Below, piece after piece: positions 1 to 7,425 of a stretch of DNA of 21,595 bases. Under the pieces are notes generated by a model. It saw only the letters and a program-made list of their open reading frames with translations. It was not told the DNA's origin and made no database searches. This DNA is from Bacillota bacterium (lineage in GTDB: Bacteria > Bacillota > Clostridia > Christensenellales > SZUA-584). The translations under genes were made by a program, and so were the position numbers. The stretch spans positions 1 through 21,595 of the forward strand of contig JAEWWC010000212.1 of NCBI GenBank assembly GCA_023396555.1. Direction: 5' to 3'. Positions within the stretch are counted from its first letter, which is position 1. Each line of letters begins with the position of its first letter.

Positions 1-1472
1 ACGCGGGTGCCTTTACCGGGCTGGCTCTCGATGTCGAATACGTCCTCCTCACCGAAGAAAAGCCTCAGCCGCTGAACGACGTTGTGCACGCCGATGCCCG
101 TGGTGTGCCCCGTCTTCTCGCTTTCGAAGGTGTGCCCGCGCAATATCTTGAGCCGTGTTTCCTCGCCCATGCCCACACCGTTGTCCTCTATCGTCACATT
201 AGCCCATCCGGGCTCCCCCTGCTCCAGCGATATCGTGATAACTCCGCCCTGCTCCAGGTTGCCCACGCCGTGTATCGCGGCGTTTTCCACCATCGGCTGT
301 ATGATGAGCGGCGGCACGTCGATATCCAGCAGGCTGCAGTCGATGTTGTAGGAAAACTGTATGATATCGCCGAACCGGACATGGAACAGGTTGCCGTAGG
401 CCCGCACGGTGTCGATCTCTTCCTTTATTTTAACCTTTCGCGAGATGCTTTTTACGTTGTACCGGAATATGCGCGCGATATCGTCCAGAAAACCGGAGGT
501 GCGCTCCGCCCCTTCCAGCATCGCCAGCTGCACGCCCGCGTTAAGCGTGTTGAACAAAAAGTGTGGGTTGATCTGCATCTGCAATGCCTTGATCTCCGCG
601 TCCACCAGCAGCGACTGTATTTTGAGGTTCTCAATCTGCTGCTCTAGCAACTGGGACTCGGTATCCGCCTTGTCGTGCAGCGCCGAGATATAATCGCGGA
701 TGCTATGCTTCATGCCGTTGAACGCGTCCGCCATCAATGCCAGCTCATCCTGCGAATGCACGATGATGTCGTCCGCATTGAAGTTGCCGCGCGATATCGC
801 CTCTGCCGAGTGGGCCAACTTCTCGATGGGTCCCGTCATGTTGTACGTCAGATGCGATATCACCAGTATGTTCAGCCCCACCACCGACAGTATCAATACG
901 ATGTTGGTGAAGCTCATCTTCGTCAGGTCTTCCGCCATGCCGATATACTGCGCTGTGTTGATACTCACCTTGGACAGGTTCAGCCGGTCGGCATAGGTGT
1001 GGATATAGCCGGATATCTGATCCGCATCCGCGTACCGCGCGATGTATTCGTCCGCGTCGCTGAAGCGCTTGGCCTCCACCGCCGCGTCCGTCTGCTTGAG
1101 ATACGAATCCACCATGTACACGATGTCCTTATATATCAAGTCATCCTCGTTGTAGACGCCCTGAGACGCGTCAAACATCGTCTGCGCCCGTTCCCGGAAC
1201 GCGTCCCGCTGACGGTAATAGTTGAGCAGGCTGTCCGAGTTGTCCGTCATCAGGTAGTTGGTCAGATACGTGTCCAGCTGCTCCATGTTCCCGAGGAACT
1301 CTTCTATCTGCACGTTGGCCGAGAACATGTCGTCCATCTTCTCTATCAGGTTGCGCGATGTGATGAGTATGAATATGCTCGTTAAGCTCATCAGTATTGT
1401 TGTGAACACAAACACGGCTGTCATTCTGGTTTTTATGCTCCGGAATATCCGGCGGCGTTCCGTCTTCTTCAT
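1..1472 (-). CDS. Sensor histidine kinase, YesM/LytS type (C-terminus cut by window edge)
   Basis: 490 codons are visible from the ATG; the end lies beyond the left edge. In order: a basic N-terminus, membrane segment 1 (about residues 17-38), an extracellular helical region of about 150 residues, membrane segment 2 (about 187-208), a HAMP-like linker starting near NMTGPIEKLAHSAE, a coiled coil (about 265-300), the His_kinase box QINPHFLFNTLNAG with phospho-acceptor His304, then HATPase motifs: N box QPMVENAAIHG (Asn397), G1 EDNGVGMG and G2 TGIGVHNV. This is the architecture of YesM/LytS kinases, which phosphorylate AraC- or LytTR-type regulators. The start follows the stop of the binding-protein gene by one base (TGATATG), with GAGAAG seven bases upstream, so the two are probably translationally coupled. 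A small all-helical sensor region fits a kinase that reads a partner binding protein rather than a ligand. The family call is firm; the stimulus is inferred from the neighbours. Confidence 0.95.
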   Translation of the reverse strand, partial: MKKTERRRIFRSIKTRMTAVFVFTTILMSLTSIFILITSRNLIEKMDDMFSANVQIEEFLGNMEQLDTYLTNYLMTDNSDSLLNYYRQRDAFRERAQTMFDASQGVYNEDDLIYKDIVYMVDSYLKQTDAAVEAKRFSDADEYIARYADADQISGYIHTYADRLNLSKVSINTAQYIGMAEDLTKMSFTNIVLILSVVGLNILVISHLTYNMTGPIEKLAHSAEAISRGNFNADDIIVHSQDELALMADAFNGMKHSIRDYISALHDKADTESQLLEQQIENLKIQSLLVDAEIKALQMQINPHFLFNTLNAGVQLAMLEGAERTSGFLDDIARIFRYNVKSISRKVKIKEEIDTVRAYGNLFHVRFGDIIQFSYNIDCSLLDIDVPPLIIQPMVENAAIHGVGNLEQGGVITISLEQGEPGWANVTIEDNGVGMGEETRLKILRGHTFESEKTGHTTGIGVHNVVQRLRLFFGEEDVFDIESQPGKGTR

Positions 1473-1473
1473 A

Positions 1474-2481
1474 TCAATGCTTCTCGTATGTCGAAATGTT
1501 CACAAGGGTATAGCCCTTGGCGTTCACATCCACATAGCTGGATTTGAATGTGTCGCCCATGCTTTCAAACAGCGTTGCGACGCTCCTGTAGCCTGCATCG
1601 TATCCGTTGCGGTCCACTGTGCCGAATATGACGCCCTTCTCGATGTAGTTGGCGATCTCGTCGTTGATGTCGGTGCCCACGATGGACACCTTGCCCACCA
1701 GATTGCGTTCCACGATGACGTGCGCCGCCGCCACCGTGTCCTTGGAGTTGGTGCACAGCAGCACGTCGATGTCCGGATGCTCGGTCAGTATCGAACGAAT
1801 CAGGTCTTCCGCGCCCAGCAGATCGTTGCTGCGGTACAGCAGGCTCACGATGTTGATCAGCACGCTTTTGAGTCCGTTCATCATGATGTCGTTTTGCGAT
1901 GTAGACACGGTATTCAGCTCGTCATCGTCCTCGCTGGAGAGTATCACCGCGAGGTTCACCGGCATGGCGTCTCCGCCCGCCTGCGCGATCAGCCGGGCCG
2001 CTTCCACGCCGTATTCATAATAGTTGGTGCCCACATACGACAACCGGTCGGAGTTGATGGCTTCGAACTCGCCGACGACGATGTTGATGCCCTGCGCCGT
2101 CGCGTCATTGATCGCCGTTTTATACTCCTCGGTGTTCTCCCCCGCCACGATGATGCCGTTCAGCTGGGACTTGTTGGCGATATTGATGTATTCGACGATC
2201 TGGTTGTTGCGGTCGGGTTCGGAAACCGGGTTGAACTCGATGGCCGCGTCAAATACCTTGCATGCCTCAAACGCGCCCTTCTTGAAGTCCTGCCAGAATA
2301 TATCGTCCTCTGCGTTCAGTATCAGCGAAAAATGATATTTCGGCGTGTCGTCACGCATCACATAGGCCGACTCCTGCGCATAATTATCGTTCACGCTGGT
2401 GTAAAAAAACAGCGAACCGGCAGCGGAGGCCAGTATGATGGCCAGCAGCAGCCCGAATGTGATTTTATATACCCATTTCAT
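1474..2481 (-). CDS. Membrane-anchored sugar-binding protein acting as a sensor (XylFII-like)
   Basis: 335 residues of the periplasmic-binding-protein class I (RbsB/XylF, Peripla_BP_4) fold. One hydrophobic N-terminal segment (about residues 6-28) has no lipobox cysteine, so the protein is probably held by an uncleaved membrane anchor. Family-like segments are HFSLILNAEDDIFWQDFKKG, LNGIIVAGENTEEYKTAI, LSYVGTNYYEYGVEAARLI, DIDVLLCTNSKDTVAAAHVI and VSIVGTDINDEIANYIEKG. It is the second gene of a sensing operon: it overlaps the upstream 185-residue gene by 17 bases and abuts the kinase gene. Known biology: in Clostridium beijerinckii the tethered xylose-binding protein XylFII binds the kinase LytS and drives YesN. 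By position and anchor this protein probably plays that role for the neighbouring importer, rather than delivering sugar. The ligand cannot be read from sequence; a monosaccharide is likely. Confidence 0.85.
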   Translation of the reverse strand: MKWVYKITFGLLLAIILASAAGSLFFYTSVNDNYAQESAYVMRDDTPKYHFSLILNAEDDIFWQDFKKGAFEACKVFDAAIEFNPVSEPDRNNQIVEYINIANKSQLNGIIVAGENTEEYKTAINDATAQGINIVVGEFEAINSDRLSYVGTNYYEYGVEAARLIAQAGGDAMPVNLAVILSSEDDDELNTVSTSQNDIMMNGLKSVLINIVSLLYRSNDLLGAEDLIRSILTEHPDIDVLLCTNSKDTVAAAHVIVERNLVGKVSIVGTDINDEIANYIEKGVIFGTVDRNGYDAGYRSVATLFESMGDTFKSSYVDVNAKGYTLVNISTYEKH

Positions 2482-3022
2482 CCGTCGTTTCCTTAATATG
2501 CCGGCTTATGTCAAAAGAGCTGCGCACCGTCGCGCACAGTATGGAGTCATACATCTCCTGCCGGAATAATCCCGAGCCGTAGAGCGGCGTGCCGATGCTC
2601 ATCAGATTGCCCAGTTCCTGCAGCGTTTTATCCGGCCCGATGCCCAGCGCGATATCATACGCCGCCAGCGCGGACAGCGCTTCTTCGCCGGGAACGGTCC
2701 CGCCGTCAAAGCTGATCAGAATCAGCTTTTCCAATGCCCTTTTCTTTTTTGGCGAGTAGTTGAAACCAAAAAAATGCTGGGAGTTGGCCGCGATGGCCAG
2801 CACGAGGGGCTCCAGCCCGCTTCGCTTCAGCGTTTCCAGCAGTTCATCGGCAGAAGCATCGGCCAGCCGCTGATTGGTATCCACCATCAGCACCGTTTCA
2901 CCCTGCGCCGCTTCCATTATCTTTTGCAGCAGGCACGCGCGGAACTGCTTCTTGTCGGCTATGTCGTAGTATTCCGCCGACATTTGCCCCGTCCGCCGGT
3001 CCGTCTTTGTTTTTACTTTCAT
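2465..3022 (-). CDS. Hypothetical cytoplasmic protein, first gene of the sugar-sensing operon
   Basis: 185 residues; I do not recognise the family. There is no signal peptide, membrane segment or cysteine cluster. The N-terminus is basic (MKVKTKTDRRTGQ). The middle alternates hydrophobic strands and helices (ETVLMVDTNQRLADAS, EPLVLAIAANSQHFFGF, LEKLILISFDGG, AAYDIALGIG), suggesting an alpha/beta Rossmann-like or half-binding-protein fold. The ATG at 3022 has GAGG seven bases upstream and lies about 34 bases from a TATAAT -10 box. The 3' end overlaps the sensor binding-protein gene by 17 bases, so the genes are almost certainly co-transcribed and probably coupled. Position suggests a role in the sugar-sensing circuit, for example as a cytoplasmic adaptor or accessory regulator, but that is inference only. 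The reading frame is intact and the start is well supported. Confidence 0.8.
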   Translation of the reverse strand: MKVKTKTDRRTGQMSAEYYDIADKKQFRACLLQKIMEAAQGETVLMVDTNQRLADASADELLETLKRSGLEPLVLAIAANSQHFFGFNYSPKKKRALEKLILISFDGGTVPGEEALSALAAYDIALGIGPDKTLQELGNLMSIGTPLYGSGLFRQEMYDSILCATVRSSFDISRHIKETTDEMGI

Positions 3023-3055
3023 TGAACGACCTCGCTTTGGTCAGATAGTATTTCT

Positions 3056-3061
3056 ATTATA
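3056..3061 (-). promoter_or_regulatory. -10 box of the sensing operon
   Basis: On the minus strand the sequence reads TGGTATAAT, an exact TATAAT with an extended TGn, about 34 bases upstream of the 185-residue gene's ATG. No good -35 box is seen at 17 bases, which fits an extended -10 promoter. It lies between the importer operon's terminal hairpins and the sensing operon, so the latter can be transcribed independently of the importer. Confidence 0.65.
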
Positions 3062-3105
3062 CCATACTGCCGTCCTGACTGGTAGAACATGTCCCCCTTT
3101 TCACG

Positions 3106-3185
3106 CAACCAGCCTGAAGGCTCGGCGGCGGGCCGCCGCGAAGCCTCAGGCTGGTTGTCTTCCCGGGCGGCTGAAACCCGGGAAG
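3106..3185 (-). terminator. Two strong hairpins downstream of the importer operon
   Basis: Two back-to-back inverted repeats follow the permease stop. The first met by the minus-strand transcript (3159-3185) has a perfect 9-bp stem CTTCCCGGG/CCCGGGAAG with a 9-nt loop. The second (3106-3157) is a long stem with arms of about 24 bases beginning CAACCAGCCTGA and ending TCAGGCTGGTTG, with small mismatches inside. Neither has a clear U-tract. They may slow transcription, protect the mRNA 3' end, or be a dispersed palindromic element. Confidence 0.5.
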
Positions 3186-3209
3186 GACGATGGAGGAATG
3201 AAAAGAAGG

Positions 3210-4433
3210 TTATTTAACCCTGGATTTCGATTTTGTATAGGTGTCGAACGCCACCGCCAGCAGCACGATCAGGCCTTTGGCCACCGACTGCAGGAAGACA
3301 TCGAAGCCGATCATCGACATGCCGTTGTTCATCACGCCCATGATGAAGCCGCCGATCATCGCGCCCCAGATGGTGCCGATGCCGCCGTATGCGGATGCAC
3401 CGCCGATGAAGCACGCGCCGATGGCGTCCAGCTCGAAGTTCATGCCCACGTTGGGCGAGGCGGAGTTGGAACGGCCCGCCGTCACGATGCCCGCGATCGC
3501 CGCCAGCAGACCCATGTTGGAGTATACGAGGAACATCATCTTGCGGATGTTGACACCCGACAGCTCCGCCGCCTTGGCGTTGCCGCCGAGAGCATACAGA
3601 TGGCGCCCCGGTATCGTCTTGGTGGCGATAAACGTATAGAGCGCGAACAGCACGGCAAGTATGATCAGCAGTATCGGAATGCCCTCGTCCATCGCCAGCC
3701 AGTAGGAGAATATGTTGATGATGATAAAGAACGCGATGGCTTTTCCGACGACTGCGCCAAACGTCGACACTTCATAACCCTTTGCCAGCTTGTTCTTTCT
3801 GTGGATGAACAGATAGATGACGTAGATGATGGACAGTGCCAGGCCGACGAGCAGCGTGGTAACGTTCAAAAACTCGGGCTTGTTCTGAAGATTCAGAAAA
3901 TCGCCGATGTGCAGGAAGTCGGGTGCGGACTTGGGTGCGATATCGGGAACGGAGCCCGCGCCGATGGTGACGTACAGCTTCGGCAGCGGCAGCGTCTGAC
4001 CGTCCAATATAATGTTGTTGATGCCTCGGAACACAAGCATGCCGGAAAGCGTTGTGATGAACGGCGGAACCTTGACGAACGCGATCCAGAAGCCCTGCCA
4101 CATGCCGGCCAGCAAGCCTGTCAGTACGCTGAGTATGATCGCGAGCCAAGCGGGCCAGCCCAGCGTGGTCGCCAGCATACCGGACATCGCGCTGACCAGA
4201 GCCACCAACGAACCGACCGAAAGGTCGATGTTGCCGCCGGTCAGTATGCATAGCATCATGCCAATAGCGAGTATCAGCACGTAGCTGTTCTGGCGCACCA
4301 GCATCGATACGTTTCTCGGCCATATCAGCTTGCCCTGTGTCAGAATGCCGAATATCACCATGATGACGATCAGCGCAGCCAGCATTCCGTATTGCCGCAT
4401 GTTGCGGTTGGCAAATTCTTTGACTTTATTCAT
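3210..4433 (-). CDS. mmsB: Multiple-monosaccharide ABC importer, permease subunit
   Basis: 407 residues with about ten hydrophobic membrane segments, of the CUT2 permease family (RbsC/XylH/MmsB-GguB). Diagnostic stretches are ILAIGMMLCILTGGNIDLSV near residues 55-75, VPPFITTLSGMLVFRGI in the middle, and the typical C-terminal GRHLYALGGNAKAAELSGV followed by IGACFIGGASAYGGIGTIWG. The extra insert (about residues 150-185, KLYVTIGAGSVPDIAPKSAP and onward) and the length of about 400 match the MmsB/GguB branch rather than RbsC (about 320). It would form the channel for a monosaccharide delivered by the ChvE-like lipoprotein. The start ATG overlaps the ATPase stop (ATGA), so the two are translationally coupled. 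Gene order binding protein-ATPase-permease is standard for the class. The exact substrate (xylose, glucose, galactose, arabinose) is not readable. Confidence 0.93.
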   Translation of the reverse strand: MNKVKEFANRNMRQYGMLAALIVIMVIFGILTQGKLIWPRNVSMLVRQNSYVLILAIGMMLCILTGGNIDLSVGSLVALVSAMSGMLATTLGWPAWLAIILSVLTGLLAGMWQGFWIAFVKVPPFITTLSGMLVFRGINNIILDGQTLPLPKLYVTIGAGSVPDIAPKSAPDFLHIGDFLNLQNKPEFLNVTTLLVGLALSIIYVIYLFIHRKNKLAKGYEVSTFGAVVGKAIAFFIIINIFSYWLAMDEGIPILLIILAVLFALYTFIATKTIPGRHLYALGGNAKAAELSGVNIRKMMFLVYSNMGLLAAIAGIVTAGRSNSASPNVGMNFELDAIGACFIGGASAYGGIGTIWGAMIGGFIMGVMNNGMSMIGFDVFLQSVAKGLIVLLAVAFDTYTKSKSRVK

Positions 4434-5980
4434 TTCATATTCCCCCTGTTGCCTTCAGCAGAACTTTGAATGATCGTGGACATGATGCCCTCCTGAGTCG
4501 CCTCGCTGGTCTGCAGCTCACCGACGATACGCCCTTCATTCATGATGTAGAGCCGGTCTGTGATGCCGAGTATTTCGGGCAGCTCCGACGAGATCATGAT
4601 CACGCACTTGCCGGCCTCCGCCAGCTGTATTATGATCTTGTATATTTCGTATTTGGCTCCCACGTCGATGCCTCTGGTCGGTTCGTCCAGTATCAGCACG
4701 TCCGGGTCGGCAAATATCCACTTGGAGAGAACCACCTTCTGCTGATTTCCGCCCGACAGGTTGCCCACCCTCTGGAACACGCTGGACGACTTGATATCCA
4801 GCTTTTCCCGGTATTCCTTGCCGATGACGATCTCCTCGTCTTCGTTGGTCATATACCTGTGGACCTTGTTCAGCTTGGCCAACGTGATGTTCCATTTTAT
4901 ATCCTGGATCAAAACAAGGCCCGCCGTCTTTCTGTCCTCGGTCACATAGGCGATGCCGTTGTCGATCGCCTGATTGACCCTGTGCAAAACCAGCTCCTTA
5001 CCGTCTTTAATGACCTTGCCGCTGATTTTTTTGCCATAGGTCCGACCGAATATGCTCATGGCCAGCTCGGTGCGCCCCGCGCCCATCAGCCCCGCCAGCC
5101 CGACGATCTCGCCCTTGCGTACGTTGATGTCCACATGGTCGAGCACCATCCGCTCCTCGTTCAGCGGATCGTACACCACCCAGTCCTTCACTTCGAATCC
5201 GATTTCGCCTATTTTGGCTTTGTGCCTCGGGAAGCGGTCCATAAGCTCGCGGCCCACCATGCCTTTGATGATGCGGCTTTCACTGACCGCCTCGCTGTTG
5301 TCCAGTGTCTCGATGGTTTTGCCATCCCGCAGCACCGTGATGTTATCGGCGATCTTGATCACCTCATGAAGCTTGTGCGAGATCATAATGCACGTGATGC
5401 CCTGCTCCCTGTTGAGCATTTTTAGGAGCTCGAGCAGATTATCCGAATCGTCATCGTTGAGCGCGGCGGTCGGCTCGTCGAGTATCAGCAGCTCGCAGTT
5501 TTTGGACAACGCCTTGGCGATCTCCACCAGTTGCTGCTTGCCCACGCCGATATCCTTGACCAGCGCGGTGTATTTCTCTTTAAGACCCACCCGTTCCATG
5601 AGCTTACGGGCTTTCTCGTTGGTTTCGTCCCAGTTGATGACGCCGCCCTTTACTCTTTCGTTTCCGAGAAAAATATTTTCCGCAATCGTAAGGTAAGGGC
5701 TCAGCGCAAGTTCCTGATGGATGATGGCAATTCCCGCCGCTTCGCTTTCGCGAATATTATTGAACTTGCACACCGCCCCTTTGAAAATGATGTCCCCGCT
5801 GTACGAGCCAAACGGATGAATCCCGCTGAGCACACTCATCAGCGTGGATTTACCCGCGCCGTTCTCACCCACCAGCGCATGGATCTCCCCTTTTTTAACC
5901 TGAAAGGTAACATCCTTTAAAGCGATGACGCCCGGGAATTCTTTTGTGATATTCTCCATTTCCAGGATGTATTCCGACAT
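4430..5980 (-). CDS. mmsA: Multiple-monosaccharide ABC importer, duplicated ATPase
   Basis: 516 residues, two fused ABC domains as in RbsA/XylG/MmsA-GguA. The N-domain has Walker A GENGAGKST (38-46), a non-canonical signature DIGVGKQQLVEIAKAL in place of LSGGQ, and Walker B LLILDEPTAAL. The C-domain has a degenerate Walker A GLMGAGRTELAMSIFG (the usual Lys is Arg), signature LSGGNQQKVVLSKW and Walker B VLILDEPTRGID. Such asymmetry is normal for CUT2 ATPases, so it is not evidence of decay. The start has AAGGAG seven bases upstream. It is preceded by a 199-base gap with two terminator-like hairpins and followed by the permease with a 4-base overlap. It couples ATP hydrolysis to sugar entry at the cytoplasmic membrane face. 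Confidence 0.95.
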   Translation of the reverse strand: MSEYILEMENITKEFPGVIALKDVTFQVKKGEIHALVGENGAGKSTLMSVLSGIHPFGSYSGDIIFKGAVCKFNNIRESEAAGIAIIHQELALSPYLTIAENIFLGNERVKGGVINWDETNEKARKLMERVGLKEKYTALVKDIGVGKQQLVEIAKALSKNCELLILDEPTAALNDDDSDNLLELLKMLNREQGITCIMISHKLHEVIKIADNITVLRDGKTIETLDNSEAVSESRIIKGMVGRELMDRFPRHKAKIGEIGFEVKDWVVYDPLNEERMVLDHVDINVRKGEIVGLAGLMGAGRTELAMSIFGRTYGKKISGKVIKDGKELVLHRVNQAIDNGIAYVTEDRKTAGLVLIQDIKWNITLAKLNKVHRYMTNEDEEIVIGKEYREKLDIKSSSVFQRVGNLSGGNQQKVVLSKWIFADPDVLILDEPTRGIDVGAKYEIYKIIIQLAEAGKCVIMISSELPEILGITDRLYIMNEGRIVGELQTSEATQEGIMSTIIQSSAEGNRGNMK

Positions 5981-6038
5981 GCGACCACTCCTTGCTTATC
6001 TTAACTTGAAGCATTACTTCCTTATAACCAATACCCTT

Positions 6039-6056
6039 AAAAAAGCCTGACGGCTT
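6039..6056 (-). terminator. Second terminator-like hairpin upstream of the ATPase gene
   Basis: On the minus strand: AAGCC-GTCA-GGCTT followed directly by more T residues (a T6 run in all). An overlapping alternative pairing, CCTGA/TCAGG, is also possible. It lies about 60 bases before the ATPase start and may act with the hairpin at 6128-6158 to reduce expression of ATPase and permease relative to the binding protein. The stem is short, so confidence is moderate. Confidence 0.4.
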
Positions 6057-6127
6057 CAATCAGGAACCCCTTAGTGGCTGCCTTTTCCCGGCTTTGGCAC
6101 ACGCCCCCCATACGGTGAGCCTGTATG

Positions 6128-6158
6128 AAAAATGGCGGCAGCAGAGCTGCCGCCATTT
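6128..6158 (-). terminator. Intergenic attenuating terminator after the binding-protein gene
   Basis: A perfect 13-bp stem (AAATGGCGGCAGC with its complement) and a 3-nt loop lie 22 bases after the binding-protein stop, ending in a T5 run on the minus strand. This is the usual partial terminator or mRNA-stabilising hairpin behind ABC binding-protein genes, giving an excess of binding protein over ATPase and permease. Confidence 0.75.
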
Positions 6159-6179
6159 CCACAAAGCATAACTACAGGA

Positions 6180-7334
6180 TTACTCAGCGTCCGGAATGTC
6201 AGACAGCTGATAGTATCCGCTGTCCACCAGCAGCGCCTTCCAGTTGCTCTTGTCGGCGAACTGGATTTCGCAGTTGAAGGACGGAACCTTGATCACGCCG
6301 TTGTCATATTCCGCATTAACCGGGACGTCCTGTCCGGCCAGCAGAGCCTTGGACATCGCGATGACCTGCTGCGCCAGCACGCGGGTGTCCTTGAAGATGG
6401 ACATCGACTGCTCTTCGCGGATGATCTGACCCACGTTGATCTTGTCGCAGTCCTGACCAGTCAGCACCGGATAGGGTTTCTCTTCCGTGCCATAGCCGGC
6501 AGACTTCAGAGAAGCCACGATGCCCTGTGCCAGGCTGTCGTTCGGCGAGAGGACCACGTCGATGTTCTCGTCAGCATAGAAGCCGGTCAGCAAATTGTCC
6601 ATTCTGTCCTGAGCGCCCTTGGACTCCCAGTTGGTGATAGCGATCTGCTCTTTGGCAACCTGGCCGGATTTCACGACCAGCACTTTGCTGTCGATGTACT
6701 TCTGAAGAACGTCCATAGCGCCCTGGTTGAACAACGTCGCATTGTTGTCGCCGGGGTCACCCGCGAAGCACTCCATCGTGAAGGGGCCGGTCGCGCCGTC
6801 TTTGAGGCCCAGAGCCTTCTCGATGAACTCGCCCTGCATTTTGCCAACGCCGTAGTTGTCGAACGTGGCATAGTAGTCGCACTTGTCAGTGTTGGTGATC
6901 AGTCTGTCATAAGCGATAACCGGAATGTTCGCCGCTTTCGCCTGCTCCAGAACACCGCCCAGCGCGCCGCCATCGATCGAAGCAATCACGAGGAGCTTGC
7001 AGCCCAGGGTGATCTGGTTTTCAATCTGGCTGTTCTGGACGTCCTGTTTGTTGTCGGCATACTGCAGGTCAACCTTGTAACCTTCAGCTTCCAGCGCAGC
7101 TTTCACGTTGGTGCCGTCTTCGTTCCATCTCTGCAGAGACTTCGTCGGCATCGTCACGCCCACGAGCACTTCTTCGGCAACCGGCTCAGCTGGAGCTTCC
7201 GTCTCTACCGCAGGAGCTTCCGTGGGAGCGGGAGCTTCCGGCTTTTCCTGTACAGGTTCCGGAGTGCCGCAAGCTGCGAACATTGCAACGATCATGGCGA
7301 GAGCCAACAAAAGGATGCCAATTTTTTTAGACAT
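6180..7334 (-). CDS. chvE: ChvE-like multiple-monosaccharide-binding lipoprotein
   Basis: 384 residues. A lipoprotein signal ends at the lipobox MFAAC (Cys22), followed by a Pro/Glu/Ala-rich tether (about 23-55) and a class I sugar-binding fold. Typical stretches are LVGVTMPTKSLQRWNEDGTN, KLLVIASIDGGALGGVLEQA, IPVIAYDRLI, FAGDPGDNNATLFNQGAMD, VLSPNDSLAQGIVASLKSAG and YPVLTGQDCDKINVGQI; the TK-LQRW-DG, GDPGDNNA and TGQD motifs are those of the ChvE family. AAGGAGG lies nine bases before the ATG. It is the first gene of the importer operon and should capture sugar outside the membrane for the MmsB-like permease. Regulation: tandem direct repeats just upstream (see 7382-7425) suggest control by an AraC-type activator, probably that of the neighbouring sensing operon. 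Exact ligand unknown. Confidence 0.93.
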   Translation of the reverse strand: MSKKIGILLLALAMIVAMFAACGTPEPVQEKPEAPAPTEAPAVETEAPAEPVAEEVLVGVTMPTKSLQRWNEDGTNVKAALEAEGYKVDLQYADNKQDVQNSQIENQITLGCKLLVIASIDGGALGGVLEQAKAANIPVIAYDRLITNTDKCDYYATFDNYGVGKMQGEFIEKALGLKDGATGPFTMECFAGDPGDNNATLFNQGAMDVLQKYIDSKVLVVKSGQVAKEQIAITNWESKGAQDRMDNLLTGFYADENIDVVLSPNDSLAQGIVASLKSAGYGTEEKPYPVLTGQDCDKINVGQIIREEQSMSIFKDTRVLAQQVIAMSKALLAGQDVPVNAEYDNGVIKVPSFNCEIQFADKSNWKALLVDSGYYQLSDIPDAE

Positions 7335-7364
7335 CTGGGGTTCCTCCTTATTTTTGATAACCCC

Positions 7365-7393
7365 ATGTTAGCCTTTAACCCATTTACGATGAA
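7365..7393 (-). promoter_or_regulatory. Possible weak promoter of the importer operon
   Basis: Minus strand: -35-like TTCATC (7388-7393), 17-base spacer, -10-like TAACAT (7365-7370), predicting a transcript start near 7358, ahead of the AAGGAGG site. Both boxes are poor matches, as expected for an activator-dependent promoter. This is an inference from spacing, supported by the operator-like repeats immediately upstream. Confidence 0.35.
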
Positions 7394-7425
7394 TAGCGTA
7401 AATTAAGGTGCATATGCGCTAAATT
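7382..7425 (-). promoter_or_regulatory. Operator-like direct repeats upstream of the importer operon
   Basis: On the minus strand AATTTA is repeated exactly 21 bases apart (7420-7425 and 7399-7404), each followed by GC-containing CGC/CGCT-like bases. Two-turn spacing of direct repeats next to a -35 box is how AraC-type activators, including YesN-class response regulators, usually bind. A 7-bp inverted repeat, ATTTACG-8-CGTAAAT (7382-7403), overlaps the proximal half. The site lies 48-91 bases upstream of the start codon. Confidence 0.35.

Noticed and set aside
1258..2496. 412-codon plus-strand open frame opposite the sensor binding protein
   Set aside because: Low-complexity His/Val/Arg-rich translation; shadow of the minus-strand gene.
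3198..4253. Long plus-strand open frame opposite the permease gene
   Set aside because: Its translation is rich in His, Arg, Asp and Gln with no domain, as expected for the antisense of a GC-rich membrane-protein gene.
6132..7406. 424-codon plus-strand open frame opposite the ChvE-like gene
   Set aside because: The minus-strand gene has a lipobox, family motifs and a ribosome site; the plus-strand frame has none and crosses the operator region.
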